Assembly: GCF_051020975.1 (NCBI RefSeq)
Contig: NW_027478159.1
Location: 1,504,501-1,568,500 of the forward strand
Reading direction: 5' to 3'
DNA length: 64,000 nucleotides
From: Osmia lignaria lignaria
Lineage: Eukaryota > Arthropoda > Insecta > Hymenoptera > Megachilidae
The first letter of the stretch is position 1, and every line of letters starts with the position of its first letter. Shown in pieces: positions 47,701 through 59,874 of this stretch. Both the position numbers and the translations under genes were made by a program. The notes beneath the pieces are model-generated. The model was not told the DNA's origin. It made no database searches and saw only the letters and a program-made list of their open reading frames with translations.

Positions 47701-50700
47701 TTGTTGTTCTTCTTCTCCACAGCTAAGCTGGAAGTTGCATTTGCAGCTCGCAATAGTGCAGAGTTATCTCAAAGAAAGGGGCCACGGTGTTTCTGTACCT
47801 CTATTATGTTGGTGCAGCTTCGGAGCTTTTAAATATCTTGATATATCTCGAGAACTACGCATCTGATCAAAAAATATCATAGAACATAAAAAGTAGGAAA
47901 CTTAATTCTCTACAAAAAAGGTCTCTTAACGTTTTGCAATAGCTCGCTTCGTTTCCGAGATATTTGCAGATTTATCTCAAGGGAAGGGTCCTGATGGACA
48001 TATTTCGAGATATTTCTTCTTCTTGTTGTTCTTCTTCTGCACAGCTAAACTGGAAGTGGCATTTCCAGCTCGCAATCGTGCAGAGTTATCTCAAAGAAAG
48101 GGGCCACGGTGTTTCTGTATCTCTATTATGTTGGTGCGGCTTCGGAACTTTTAAATATCTTGATATATCTCGAGAACTACGCCTCTGATCGAAAAATATC
48201 ATAGAACATAAAAAGTAGGAAACTTAATTCTCTACAAAAAAGGTCTCTTAACATTTTGACATAGCTCGCTTCGTTTCCGAGATATTTGCAGATTTATCTC
48301 AAGGGAAGGGGCCTGACGGACATATTTCGAGATATTTCTTCTTCTTGTTGTTCTTCTTCTGCACAGCTAAGCTGGAAGTGGCATTTGCAGCTCGCAATAG
48401 TGCAGAGTTATCTCAAAGAAAGGGGCCACGGTGTTTCTGTATCTCTATTATGTTGGTGCGGCTTCGGAACTTTTAAATATCTTGATATATCTCGAGATCT
48501 ACGCATCTGATCAAAAAATATCATAGAACATAAAAAGTAGGAAACTTAATTCTCTACAAAAAAGGTCTCTCAACATTTTGCCATAGCTCGCTTCGTTTCC
48601 AAGATACTTGCCGATTTATCTCAAGGGAAGGGGCCTGACGGACATATTTCGAGATATTTCTTCTTCTTGTTGTTCTTCTTCTGCACAGCTAAGCTGGAAG
48701 TGGCATTTGCAGCTCGCAATTGTGCAGAGTTATCTCAAAGAGAGGGGCCACGGTGTTTCTGTATCTCTATTATGTTGGTGCGGCTTCGGAACTTTTAAAT
48801 ATCTTGATATATCTCGAGAACTACGCATCTGATCAAAAAATATCATAGAACATAAAAAGTAGGAAACCTAATTTTCTACAAAAAAGATCTCTTAACATTT
48901 TGCCGTAGCTCGCTTCGTTTCCGAGATATTTGCAGATTTATCTCAAGGGAAGGGGTCTGACGGACATATTTCGAGATATTTCTTCTTCTTGTTGTTCTTC
49001 TTCTGCACAGCTAAGCTGGAAGTGGCATTTGCAGCTCGCAATAGTGCAGAGTTATCGCAAAGAAAGGGGCCACGGTGTTTCTGTATCTCTATTATGTTGG
49101 TGCGGCTTCGGAACTTTTAAATATCTTGATATATCTCGAGAACTACGCATCTGATCAAAAAATATCATAGAAGATAAAAAGTAGGAAACCTAATTTTCTA
49201 CAAAAAAGGTCTCTTAACATTTTGCCGTAGCTCGCTTCGTTTCCGAGATACTTGCCGATTTATCTCAAGGGAAGGGGCCTAACGGACATATTTCGAGATA
49301 TTTCTTCTTCTTGTTGTTCTTCTTCTGCACAGCTAAACTGGAAGTGGCATTTGCCGCTCGCAATAGTGCAGAGTTATCTCAAAGAGAGGGGCCACGGTGT
49401 TTCTGTATCTCTATTATGTTGGTGCGGCTTCGGAACTTTTAAATATCTTGATATATCTCGAGAACTACGCATCTGATCAAAAAATATCATACAACATAAA
49501 ACGTAGGAAACTTAATTCTCTACAAAAAAGGTCTCTTAACATTTTGCCATAGCTCGCTTCGTTTCCGAGATATTTGCAGATTTATCTCAAGGGAAGGGGC
49601 CTAACGGACTTATTTCGAGATATTTCTTCTTCTTGTTGTTCTTCTTCTGCACAGCTAAACTGGAAGTGGCATTTCCAGGTCGCAATAATGCAGAGTTATC
49701 TAAAAGAAAGGAGCCACGGTGTTTCTGTATCTCTATTATGTTGGTGCGGCTTCGGAACTTTTAAATATCTTGATATATCTCGAGAACTACGCGTCTGATC
49801 AAAAAATATCATAGAACATAAAAAGTAGGAAACATAATTCCATACAAAAAAGGTCTCTTAACATTTTGCCATAGCTCGCTTCGTTTCCGAGATATTTGCA
49901 GATTTATCTCAAGGGAAGGGGCCTGACGGACATATTTCGAGATATTTCTTCTTCTTGTTGTTCTTCTTCTGCACAGCTAAGCTGGAAGTGGCATTTGCAG
50001 CTCGCAATAGTGCAGAGTTATCTCAAAGAAAGGGGCCACGGTGTTTCTGTATCTCTATTATGTTGGTGCGGCTTCGGAACTTTTAAATATCTTGATATAT
50101 CTCGAGATCTACGCATCTGATCAAAAAATATCATAGAACATAAAAAGTAGGAAACTTAATTCTCTACAAAAAAGGTCTCTCAACATTTTGCCATAGCTCG
50201 CTTCGTTTCCGAGATACTTGCCGATTTATCTCAAGGGAAGGGGCCTGACGGACATATTTCGAGATATTTCTTCTTCTTGTTGTTCTTCTTCTGCACAGCT
50301 AAGCTGGAAGTGGCATTTGCAGCTCGCAATTGTGCAGAGTTATCTCAAAGAGAGGGGCCACGGTGTTTCTGTATCTCTATTATGTTGGTGCGGCTTCGGA
50401 ACTTTTAAATATCTTGATATATCTCGAGAACTACGAATCTGATCAGAAAATATCATAGAAGATGAAAAGTAGGAAACTTCATTCTCTACAAAAAAGGTCT
50501 CTTAACATTTTGACATAGCTCGCTTCGTTTCCGAGATATTTGCAGATTTATCTCAAGGGAAGGGGCCTGACGGACATATTTCGAGATATTTCTTCTTCTT
50601 GTTGTTCTTCTTCTGGACAGCTAAGCTGGAAGTGGCATTTGCAGCTCGCAATAGTGCACAGTTATCTCAAAGAAAGGGGCCACGGTGTTTCTGTATCTCT

Positions 50701-52149
50701 ATTATGTTGGTGCGGCTTCGGAACTTTTAAATATCTCGATATATCTCGAGAACTACGCATCTGATCAAAAAATATCATAGAACATAAAAAGTAGTAAACC
50801 TAATTTTCTACAAAAAAGGTCTCTTAACTTTTTGCCGTAGCTCGCTTAGTTTCCGAGATATTTGCAGATTTATCTCAAGGGAAGGGGCCTGACGGACATA
50901 TTTCGAAATATTTCTTATTCTTGTTGTTCTTCTTCTCCACAGCTAAGCTGGAAGTGGCATTTGCAGCTCGCAATAGTGCAGAGTTATCTCAAAGAAAGGG
51001 GCCACGGTGTTCCTGTATCTCTATTATGTTGGTGCGGCTTCGGAACTTTTAAATATCTTGATATATCTCGAGAACTACGCATCTGATCAAAAAATATCAT
51101 AGAACATAAAAAGTAGGAAACTTAATTCTCTACAAAAAAGGTCTCTTAACATTTTGCCATACCTCGCTTCGTTTCCGAGATATTTGCATATTTATCTCAA
51201 GGGAAGGGGCCTGACGGACATATTTCGAGATATTTCTTCTTCTTGTTGTTGTTCTTCTGCACAGCTAAGCTGGAAGTGGCATTTGCAGCTCGCAATAGTG
51301 CAGAGTTATCTCAAAGAAAGGGGCCACGGTGTTTCTGTATCTCTATTATGTTGGTGCGGCTTCGGAACTTTTAAATATCTCGATATATCTCGAAAACTAC
51401 GCTTCTGATCAAAAAATATCATAGAACATAAATTGTAGGAAACATAATTCTCTACAAAAAAGGTCTCTTAACATTTTGCCATAGCTCGCTTCGTTTCCGA
51501 GATATTTGCAGATTTATCTCAAGGGAAGGGTCCTGATGGACATATTTCGAGATATTTCTTCTTCTTGTTGTTCTTCTTCTGCACAGCTAAACTGGAAGTG
51601 GCATTTCCAGCTCGCAATCGTGCAGAGTTATCTCAAAGAAAGAGGCCACGGTGTTTCTGTATCTCTATTATGTTGGTGCGGGTTCGGAACTTTTAAATAT
51701 CTTGATATATCTCGAGAACTACGCATCTGATCAAAAAATATCATAGAACATGAAAAGTAGGAAACTTAATTCTCTACAAAAAACGTCTCTTAACATTTTG
51801 CCATAGCTCTCTTCGTTTCCGAGATATTTGCAGATTTATCTCAAGGGAAGGGGCCTGACGGACATATTTCGAGATATTTCTTCTTCTTGTTGTTCTTCTT
51901 CTGCACAGCTAAGCTGGAAGTGGCATTTGCAGCTCGCAATAGTGCAGAGTTATCTCAAAGAAAGGGGCCACGGTGTTTCTGTATCTCTATTATGTTGGTG
52001 CGGCTTCGGAACTTTTAAATATCTTGATATATCTCGAGAACTACGCGTCTGATCAAAAAATATCATAGAACATGAAAAGTAGGAAACTTAATTCTCTACA
52101 AAAACGGTCTCTTAACATTTTGCCATAGCTCGCTTCGTTTCCGAGATAT
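44745..52149 (+). repeat. Heterogeneous zone, 23 monomers with many private changes
   Basis: Monomers here carry more private substitutions than elsewhere. Examples are TTCGTGATATTT (45108), TCTACTTGTTG (45443), GGAATGGGCC (45728), CGAAATATTTCTTATTC (46074), GGAAGTGGGATT (46443), GATACTTGCCGAT (46671) and CTTCTCCACAG (47710). A loose five- or six-monomer order recurs. GATCTACGCATC monomers at 46354, 48286 and 49896 are each followed by a GCCGATTTATC monomer. TTGCCGTAGCTCGCTTAG junctions occur near 46005, 47615 and 50835. The 44745 monomer is 321 bp because it lacks one A in CTACAAAAAGG. No gene is visible. Confidence 0.88.
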
Positions 52150-55100
52150 TTGCACATATATCTCAAGGGAAGGGGCCTGACGGACATATTTCAAGATATT
52201 TCTTCTTCTTGTTGTTCTTCTTCTGCACAGCTAAGCTGGAAGTGGCATTTGCGGCTCGCACTAGTGCACAGTTATCTCAAAGAAAGGGGCCACGGTGTTT
52301 CTGTATCTCTATTATGTTGGTGCGTCTTCGGAACTTTTAAATATCTCGATATATCTCGAAAACTACGCTTCTGATCAAAAAATATCATAGAACATAAATT
52401 GTAGGAAACATAATTCTCTACAAAAAACGTCTCTTAACGTTTTGCCATAGCTCGCTTCGTTTCCGAGATATTTGCAGATTCAGCTCAAAGGAACTGGCCT
52501 GACGGACATATTTCGAGATATTTCTTCTTCTTGTTGTTCTTCCTCTGCACAGCTAAGCTGGAAGTGGCATTTGCAGCTCGCAATAGTGCAGAGTTATCTC
52601 AAAGAAAGGGGCCACGGTGTTCCTGTATCTCTATTATGTTGGTGCGGCTTCGGAACTTTTAAATATCTCGATGTATCTCGAAAACTACGCTTCTGATCAA
52701 AAAATATCATAGAACATAAATTGTAGGAAACATAATTCTCTATAAAAAACGTCTCTTAACATTTTGCCATAGCTCGCTTCGTTTCCGAGATATTTGCAGA
52801 TTTATCTCAAGGGAAGGGGCCTGACGGACATATTTCGAGATATTTCTTCTTCTTGTTGTTCTTCTTCTGCACAGCTAAGCTGGAAGTGGCATTTGCGGCT
52901 CGCACTAGTGCAGAGTTATCTCAAAGAAAGGGGCCACGGTGTTTCTGTATCTCTATTATGTTGGTGCGGCTTCGGAACTTTTAAATATCTCGATGTATCT
53001 CGAAAACTACGCTTCTGATCAAAAAATATCATAGAACATAAATTGTAGGAAACATAATTCTCTATAAAAAACGTCTCTTAACATTTTGCCATAGCTCGCT
53101 TCGTTTCCGAGATATTTGCAGATTCAGCTCAAAGGAACTGGCCTGACGGACATATTTCGAGATATTTCTTCTTCTTGTTGTTCTTCCTCTGCACAGCTAA
53201 GCTGGAAGTGGCATTTGCAGCTCGCAATAGTGCAGAGTTATCTCAAAGAAAGGGGCCACGGTGTTTCTGTATCTCTATTATGTTGGTGCGGCTTCGGAAC
53301 TTTTAAATATCTTGATATATCTCGAGAACTACGCATCTGATCAAAAAATATCATAGAACATAAAAAGTAGGAAACTTAATTCTCTACAAAAAAGGTCTCT
53401 TAACATTTTGCCATAGCTCGCTTCGTTTCCGAGATATTTGCAGATTTATCTCAAGGGAAGGGGCCTGACGGACATATTTCGAGATATTTCTTCTTCTTGT
53501 TGTTCTTCTTCTGCACAGCTAAGCTGGAAGTGGCATTTGCGGCTCGCACTAGTGCAGAGTTATCTCAAAGAAAGGGGCCACGGTGTTTCTGTATCCCTAT
53601 TATGTTGGTGCGGCTTCGGAACTTTTAAATATCTCGATATATCTCGAAAACTACGCTTCTGATCAAAAAATATAATAGAGCGTAAATTGTAGGAAACATT
53701 ATTCTCTACAAAAAAGGTCTCTTAACATTTTGCCATAGCTCGCTTCGTTTCCGAGATATTTGCAGATTTATCTCAAGGGAAGGGTCCTGATGGACATATT
53801 TCGAGATATTTCTTCTTCTTGTTGTTCTTCTTCTGCACAGCTAAACTGGAAGTGGCATTTCCAGCTCGCAATCGTGCAGAGTTATCTCAAAGAAAGGGGC
53901 CACGGTGTTTCTGTATCTCTATTATGTTGGTGCGGCTTCGGAACTTTTAAATATCTTGATATATCTCGAGAACTACGCCTCTGATCGAAAAATATCATAG
54001 AACATAAAAAGTAGGAAACTTAATTTTCTACAAAAACGGTCTCTTAACATTTTGCCATAGCTCGCTTCGTTTCCGAGATATTTGCACATATATCTCAAGG
54101 GAAGGGGCCTGACGGACGTATTTCGAGATATTTCTTCTTCTTGTTGTTCTTCTTCTGCACAGCTAAGCTGGAAGTGGCATTTGCGGCTCGCACTAGTGCA
54201 CAGTTATCTCAAAGAAAGGGGCCACGGTGTTTCTGTATCTCTATTATGTTGGTGCGTCTTCGGAACTTTTAAATATCTCGATATATCTCGAAAACTATGC
54301 TTCTGATCAAAAAATATCATAGAACATAAATTGTAGGAAACATAATTCTCTACAAAAAACGTCTCTTAACATTTTGCCATAGCTCGCTTCGTTTCCGAGA
54401 TATTTGCAGATTCAGCTCAAAGGAACTGGCCTGACGGACATATTTCGAGATATTTCTTCTTCTTGTTGTTCTTCCTCTGCACAGCTAAGCTGGAAGTGGC
54501 ATTTGCAGCTCGCAATAGTGCAGAGTTATCTCAAAGAAAGGGGCCACGGTGTTTCTGTGTCTCTATTATGTTGGTGCGGCTTCGGAACTTTTAAATATCT
54601 TGATATATCTCGAGAACTACGCATCTGATCAAAAAATATCATAGAACATAAAAAGTAGGAAACTTAATTCTCTACAAAAGAGGTCTCTCAACATTTTGCC
54701 ATAGCTCGCTTCGTTTCCGAGATATTTGCAGATTTATCTCACGGGAAGGGGCCTAACGGACATATTTCGAGATATTTCTTCTTCTTGTTGTTCTTCTTCT
54801 GCACAGCTAAACTGGAAGTGGCATTTCCAGCTCGCAATAGTACAGAGTTATCTCTACGAAAGGGGCCACGGTGTTTCTGTATCCCTATTATGTTGGTGCG
54901 GCTTCGGAACTTTTAAATATCTCGATATATCTCGAAAACTACGCTTCTGATCAAAAAATATCATAGAACAAAAATTGTAGGAAACATAATTCTCTATAAA
55001 AAACGTCTCTTAACATTTTGCCATAGCTCGCTTCGTTTCCGAGATATTTGCAGGATCAGCTCAAAGGAACTGGCCTGACGGACATATTTCGAGATATTTC

Positions 55101-55369
55101 CTCTTCTTGTTGTTCTTCGTCTGCACAGCTAAGCTGAAAGTGGCATTTGCAGCTCGCAATAGTGCAGAGTTATCTCAACGAAAGGGGCCACGGTGTTTCT
55201 GTATCTCTATTATGTTGGTGCGGCTTCGGAACTTTTAAATATCTTGATATATCTCGAGAACTACGCATCAGATCAAAAAATATCATAGAACATAAAAAGT
55301 AGGAAACTTAATTCTCTACAAAAAAAGTCTCTTAACATTTTGCCATAGCTCTCTTCGTTTCCGAGATAT

Positions 55370-57945
55370 TTGCAGATTTATCTCAAGGGAAGGGGCCTGA
55401 CGGACATATTTCGAGATATTTCTTCTTCTTGTTGTTCTTCTTCTGCACAGCTAAGCTGGAAGTGGCATTTGCGGCTCGCACTAGTGCAGAGTTATCTCAA
55501 AGAAAGGGGCCACGGCGTTTCTGTATCTCTATTATGTTGGTGCGGCTTCGGAACTTTTAAATATCTCGATGTATCTCGAAAACTACGCTTCTGATCAAAA
55601 AATATCATAGAACATAAATTGTAGGAAACATAATTCTCTATAAAAAACGTCTCTTAACATTTTGCCATAGCTCGCTTCGTTTCCGAGATATTTGCAGATT
55701 TATCTCAAGGGAAGGGGCCTGACGGACATATTTCGAGATATTTCTTCTTCTTGTTGTTCTTCTTCTGCACAGCTAAGCTGGAAGTGGCATTTGCGGCTCG
55801 CACTAGTGCAGAGTTATCTCAAAGAAAGGGGCCACGGTGTTTCTGTATCTCTATTATGTTGGTGCGGCTTCGGAACTTTTAAATATCTCGATGTATCTCG
55901 AAAACTACGCTTCTGATCAAAAAATATCATAGAACATAAATTGTAGGAAACATAATTATCTATAAAAAACGTCTCTTAACATTTTGCCATAGCTCGCTTC
56001 GTTTCCGAGATATTTGCAGATTCAGCTCAAAGGAACTGGCCTGACGGACATATTTCGAGATATTTCTTCTTCTTGTTGTTCTTCCTCTGCACAGCTAAGC
56101 TGGAAGTGGCATTTGCAGCTCGCAATAGTGCAGAGTTATCTCAAAGAAAGGGGCCACGGTGTTTCTGTATCTCTATTATGTTGGTGCGGCTTCGGAACTT
56201 TTAAATATCTTGATATATCTCGAGAACTACGCATCTGATCAAAAAATATCATAGAACATAAAAAGTAGGAAACTTAATTCTCTACAAAAAAGGTCTCTTA
56301 ACATTTTGCCATAGCTCGCTTCGTTTCCGAGATATTTGCAGATTTATCTCAAGGGAAGGGGCCTGACGGACATATTTCGAGATATTTCTTCTTCTTGTTG
56401 TTCTTCTTCTGCACAGCTAAGCTGGAAGTGGCATTTGCGGCTCGCACTAGTGCAGAGTTATCTCAAAGAAAGGGGCCACGGTGTTTCTGTATCTCTATTA
56501 TGTTGGTGCGGCTTCGGAACTTTTAAATATCTCGATATATCTCGAAAACTACGCTTCTGATCAAAAAATATCATAGAACATAAATTGTAGGAAACAGAAT
56601 TCTCTACAAAAAAGGTCTCTTAACATTTTGCCATAGCTCGCTTCGTTTCCGAGATATTTGCAGATATATCTCAAGGGAAGGGGCCTGACGGACATATTTC
56701 GAGATATTTCTTCTTCTTGTTGTTCTTCTTCTGCACAGCTAAGCTGGAAGTGGCATTTGCGGCTCGCACTAGTGCAGAGTTATCTCAAAGAAAGGGGCCA
56801 CGGTGTTTCTGTATCTCTATTATGTTGGTGCGGCTTCGGAACTTTTAAATATCTCGATGTATCTCGAAAACTACGCTTCTGATCAAAAAATATCATAGAA
56901 CATAAATTGTAGGAAACATAATTCTCTACAAAAAACGTCTCTTAACATTTTGCCATAGCTCGCTTCGTTTCCGAGATATTTGCAGATTCAGCTCAAAGGA
57001 ACTGGCCTGACGGACATATTTCGAGATATTTCTTCTTCTTGTTGTTCTTCCTCTGCACAGCTAAGCTGGAAGTGGCATTTGCAGCTCGCAATAGTGCAGA
57101 GTTATCTCAAAGAAAGGGGCCACGGTGTTTCTGTATCTCTATTATGTTGGTGCGGCTTCGGAACTTTTAAATATCTTGATATATCTCGAGAACTACGCAT
57201 CTGATCAAAAAATATCATAGAACATAAAAAGTAGGAAACTTAATTCCCTACAAAAAAGGTCTCTTAACATTTTGCCATAGCTCGCTTCGTTTCCGAGATA
57301 TTTGCAGATATATCTCAAGGGAAGGGGCCTGACGGACATATTTCGAGATATTTCTTCTTCTTGTTGTTCTTCTTCTGCACAGCTAAGCTGGAAGTGGCAT
57401 TTGCGGCTCGCACTAGTGCAGAGTTATCTCAAAGAAAGGGGCCACGGTGTTTCTGTATCTCTATTATGTTGGTGCGGCTTCGGAACTTTTAAATATCTCG
57501 ATGTATCTCGAAAACTACGCTTCTGATCAAAAAATATCATAGAACATAAATTGTAGGAAACATAATTCTCTACAAAAAAGGTCTCTTAACATTTTGCCAT
57601 AGCTCGCTTCGTTTCCGAGATATTTGCTGATATATCTCAAGGGAAGGGGCCTGACGGACATATTTCGAGATATTTCTTCTTCTTGTTGTTCTTCTTCTGC
57701 ACAGCTAAGCTGGAAGTGGCATTCCCAGCTCGCAATAGTGCAGAGTTATCTCAAAGAAAGGGGCCACGGTGTTTCTGTATCTCTATTATGTTGGTGCGGC
57801 TTCGGAACTTTTAAATATCTTGATATATCTCGAGAACTACGCATCAGATCAAAAAATATCATAGAACATAAAAAGTAGGAAACATAATTCTCTACAAAAA
57901 AAGTCTCTTAACATTTTGCCATAGCTCTCTTCGTTTCCGAGATAT
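55370..57945 (+). repeat. Eight-monomer (2,576 bp) higher-order repeat, copy 1
   Basis: 55370 has CCACGGCGTTTC and CGATGTATC. 55692 has CGATGTATC. 56014 has the chimeric head. 56336 has AACAGAATTC. 56658 has CGATGTATC, 56980 the chimeric head and 57302 CGATGTATC. 57624 has GCATCAGATC and AAAAAAAGTCTC. The series restarts at 57946 with the same CCACGGCGTTTC marker. Confidence 0.87.
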
Positions 57946-59874
57946 TTGCAGATTTATCTCAAGGGAAGGGGCCTGACGGACATATTTCGAGATATTTCTT
58001 CTTCTTGTTGTTCTTCTTCTGCACAGCTAAGCTGGAAGTGGCATTTGCGGCTCGCACTAGTGCAGAGTTATCTCAAAGAAAGGGGCCACGGCGTTTCTGT
58101 ATCTCTATTATGTTGGTGCGGCTTCGGAACTTTTAAATATCTCGATGTATCTCGAAAACTACGCTTCTGATCAAAAAATATCATAGAACATAAATTGTAG
58201 GAAACATAATTCTCTATAAAAAACGTCTCTTAACATTTTGCCATAGCTCGCTTCGTTTCCGAGATATTTGCAGATTTATCTCAAGGGAAGGGGCCTGACG
58301 GACATATTTCGAGATATTTCTTCTTCTTGTTGTTCTTCTTCTGCACAGCTAAGCTGGAAGTGGCATTTGCGGCTCGCACTAGTGCAGAGTTATCTCAAAG
58401 AAAGGGGCCACGGTGTTTCTGTATCTCTATTATGTTGGTGCGGCTTCGGAACTTTTAAATATCTCGATGTATCTCGAAAACTACGCTTCTGATCAAAAAA
58501 TATCATAGAACATAAATTGTAGGAAACATAATTCTCTATAAAAAACGTCTCTGAACATTTTGCCATAGCTCGCTTCGTTTCCGAGATATTTGCAGATTCA
58601 GCTCAAAGGAACTGGCCTGACGGACATATTTCGAGATATTTCTTCTTCTTGTTGTTCTTCCTCTGCACAGCTAAGCTGGAAGTGGCATTTGCAGCTCGCA
58701 ATAGTGCAGAGTTATCTCAAAGAAAGGGGCCACGGTGTTTCTGTATCTCTATTATGTTGGTGCGGCTTCGGAACTTTTAAATATCTTGATATATCTCGAG
58801 AACTACGCATCTGATCAAAAAATATCATAGAACATAAAAAGTAGGAAACTTAATTCTCTACAAAAAAGGTCTCTTAACATTTTGCCATAGCTCGCTTCGT
58901 TTCCGAGATATTTGCAGATTTATCTCAAGGGAAGGGGCCTGACGGACATATTTCGAGATATTTCTTCTTCTTGTTGTTCTTCTTCTGCACAGCTAAGCTG
59001 GAAGTGGCATTTGCGGCTCGCACTAGTGCAGAGTTATCTCAAAGAAAGGGGCCACGGTGTTTCTGTATCTCTATTATGTTGGTGCGGCTTCGGAACTTTT
59101 AAATATCTCGATATATCTCGAAAACTACGCTTCTGATCAAAAAATATCATAGAACATAAATTGTAGGAAACAGAATTCTCTACAAAAAAGGTCTCTTAAC
59201 ATTTTACCATAGCTCGCTTCGTTTCCGAGATATTTGCAGATATATCTCAAGGGAAGGGGCCTGACGGACATATTTCGAGATATTTCTTCTTCTTGTTGTT
59301 CTTCTTCTGCACAGCTAAGCTGGAAGTGGCATTTGCGGCTCGCACTAGTGCAGAGTTATCTCAAAGAAAGGGGCCACGGTGTTTCTGTATCTCTATTATG
59401 TTGGTGCGGCTTCGGAACTTTTAAATATCTCGATGTATCTCGAAAACTACGCTTCTGATCAAAAAATATCATAGAACATAAATTGTAGGAAACATAATTC
59501 TCTACAAAAAACGTCTCTTAACATTTTGCCATAGCTCGCTTCGTTTCCGAGATATTTGCAGATTCAGCTCAAAGGAACTGGCCTGACGGACATATTTCGA
59601 GATATTTCTTCTTCTTGTTGTTCTTCTGCACAGCTAAGCTGGAAGTGGCATTTGCAGCTCGCAATAGTGCATAGTTATCTGAAAGAAAGGGGCCACGGTG
59701 TTTCTGTATCTCTATTATGTTGGTGCGGCTTCGGAACTTTTAAATATCTTGATATATCTCGAGAACTACGCATCTGATCAAAAAATATCATAGAACATAA
59801 AAAGTAGGAAACTTAATTCTCTACAAAAAAGGTCTCTTAACATTTTGCCATAGCTCTCTTCGTTTCCGATATAT
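57946..59874 (+). repeat. Eight-monomer higher-order repeat, partial copy 2
   Basis: 57946, 58268, 58590, 58912 (AACAGAATTC), 59234 and 59556 (chimeric head) repeat the first six monomers of 55370-57301. The sixth changes part way: after the chimeric head it carries the 3-bp deletion and GTGCATAGTTATCTGAAAG, so the series is broken inside 59556. The CCACGGCGTTTC type restarts at 63417. Confidence 0.85.
59556..59874 (+). repeat. 319-bp monomer, second site of the same 3-bp deletion
   Basis: The TTC loss and GTGCATAGTTATCTGAAAG are the same as at 32837, but the 5' head is TCAGCTCAAAGGAACTGG instead of TTATCTCAAGGGAAGGGG. Its head belongs to its neighbours in this zone, and its centre belongs to the 32.8-kb monomer. 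That is the pattern left by gene conversion or crossing over inside the monomer. Confidence 0.9.

Larger units (their letters stand above)
52150..59874 (+). repeat. Zone rich in chimeric-head monomers (24 monomers)
   Basis: Monomers at 52472, 53116, 54404, 56014, 56980, 58590 and 59556 begin TCAGCTCAAAGGAACTGG; 55048 begins with the related GGATCAGCTC. They are interspersed with K-class copies carrying CTCGATGTATCTCG (52794, 55370, 55692, 56658, 57302, 57946, 58268, 59234). 55048 also has GCTGAAAGTGG, which puts a stop in the long frame. 53760 has CCTGATGGAC. The zone ends with the 319-bp monomer at 59556. No gene is visible. Confidence 0.88.
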
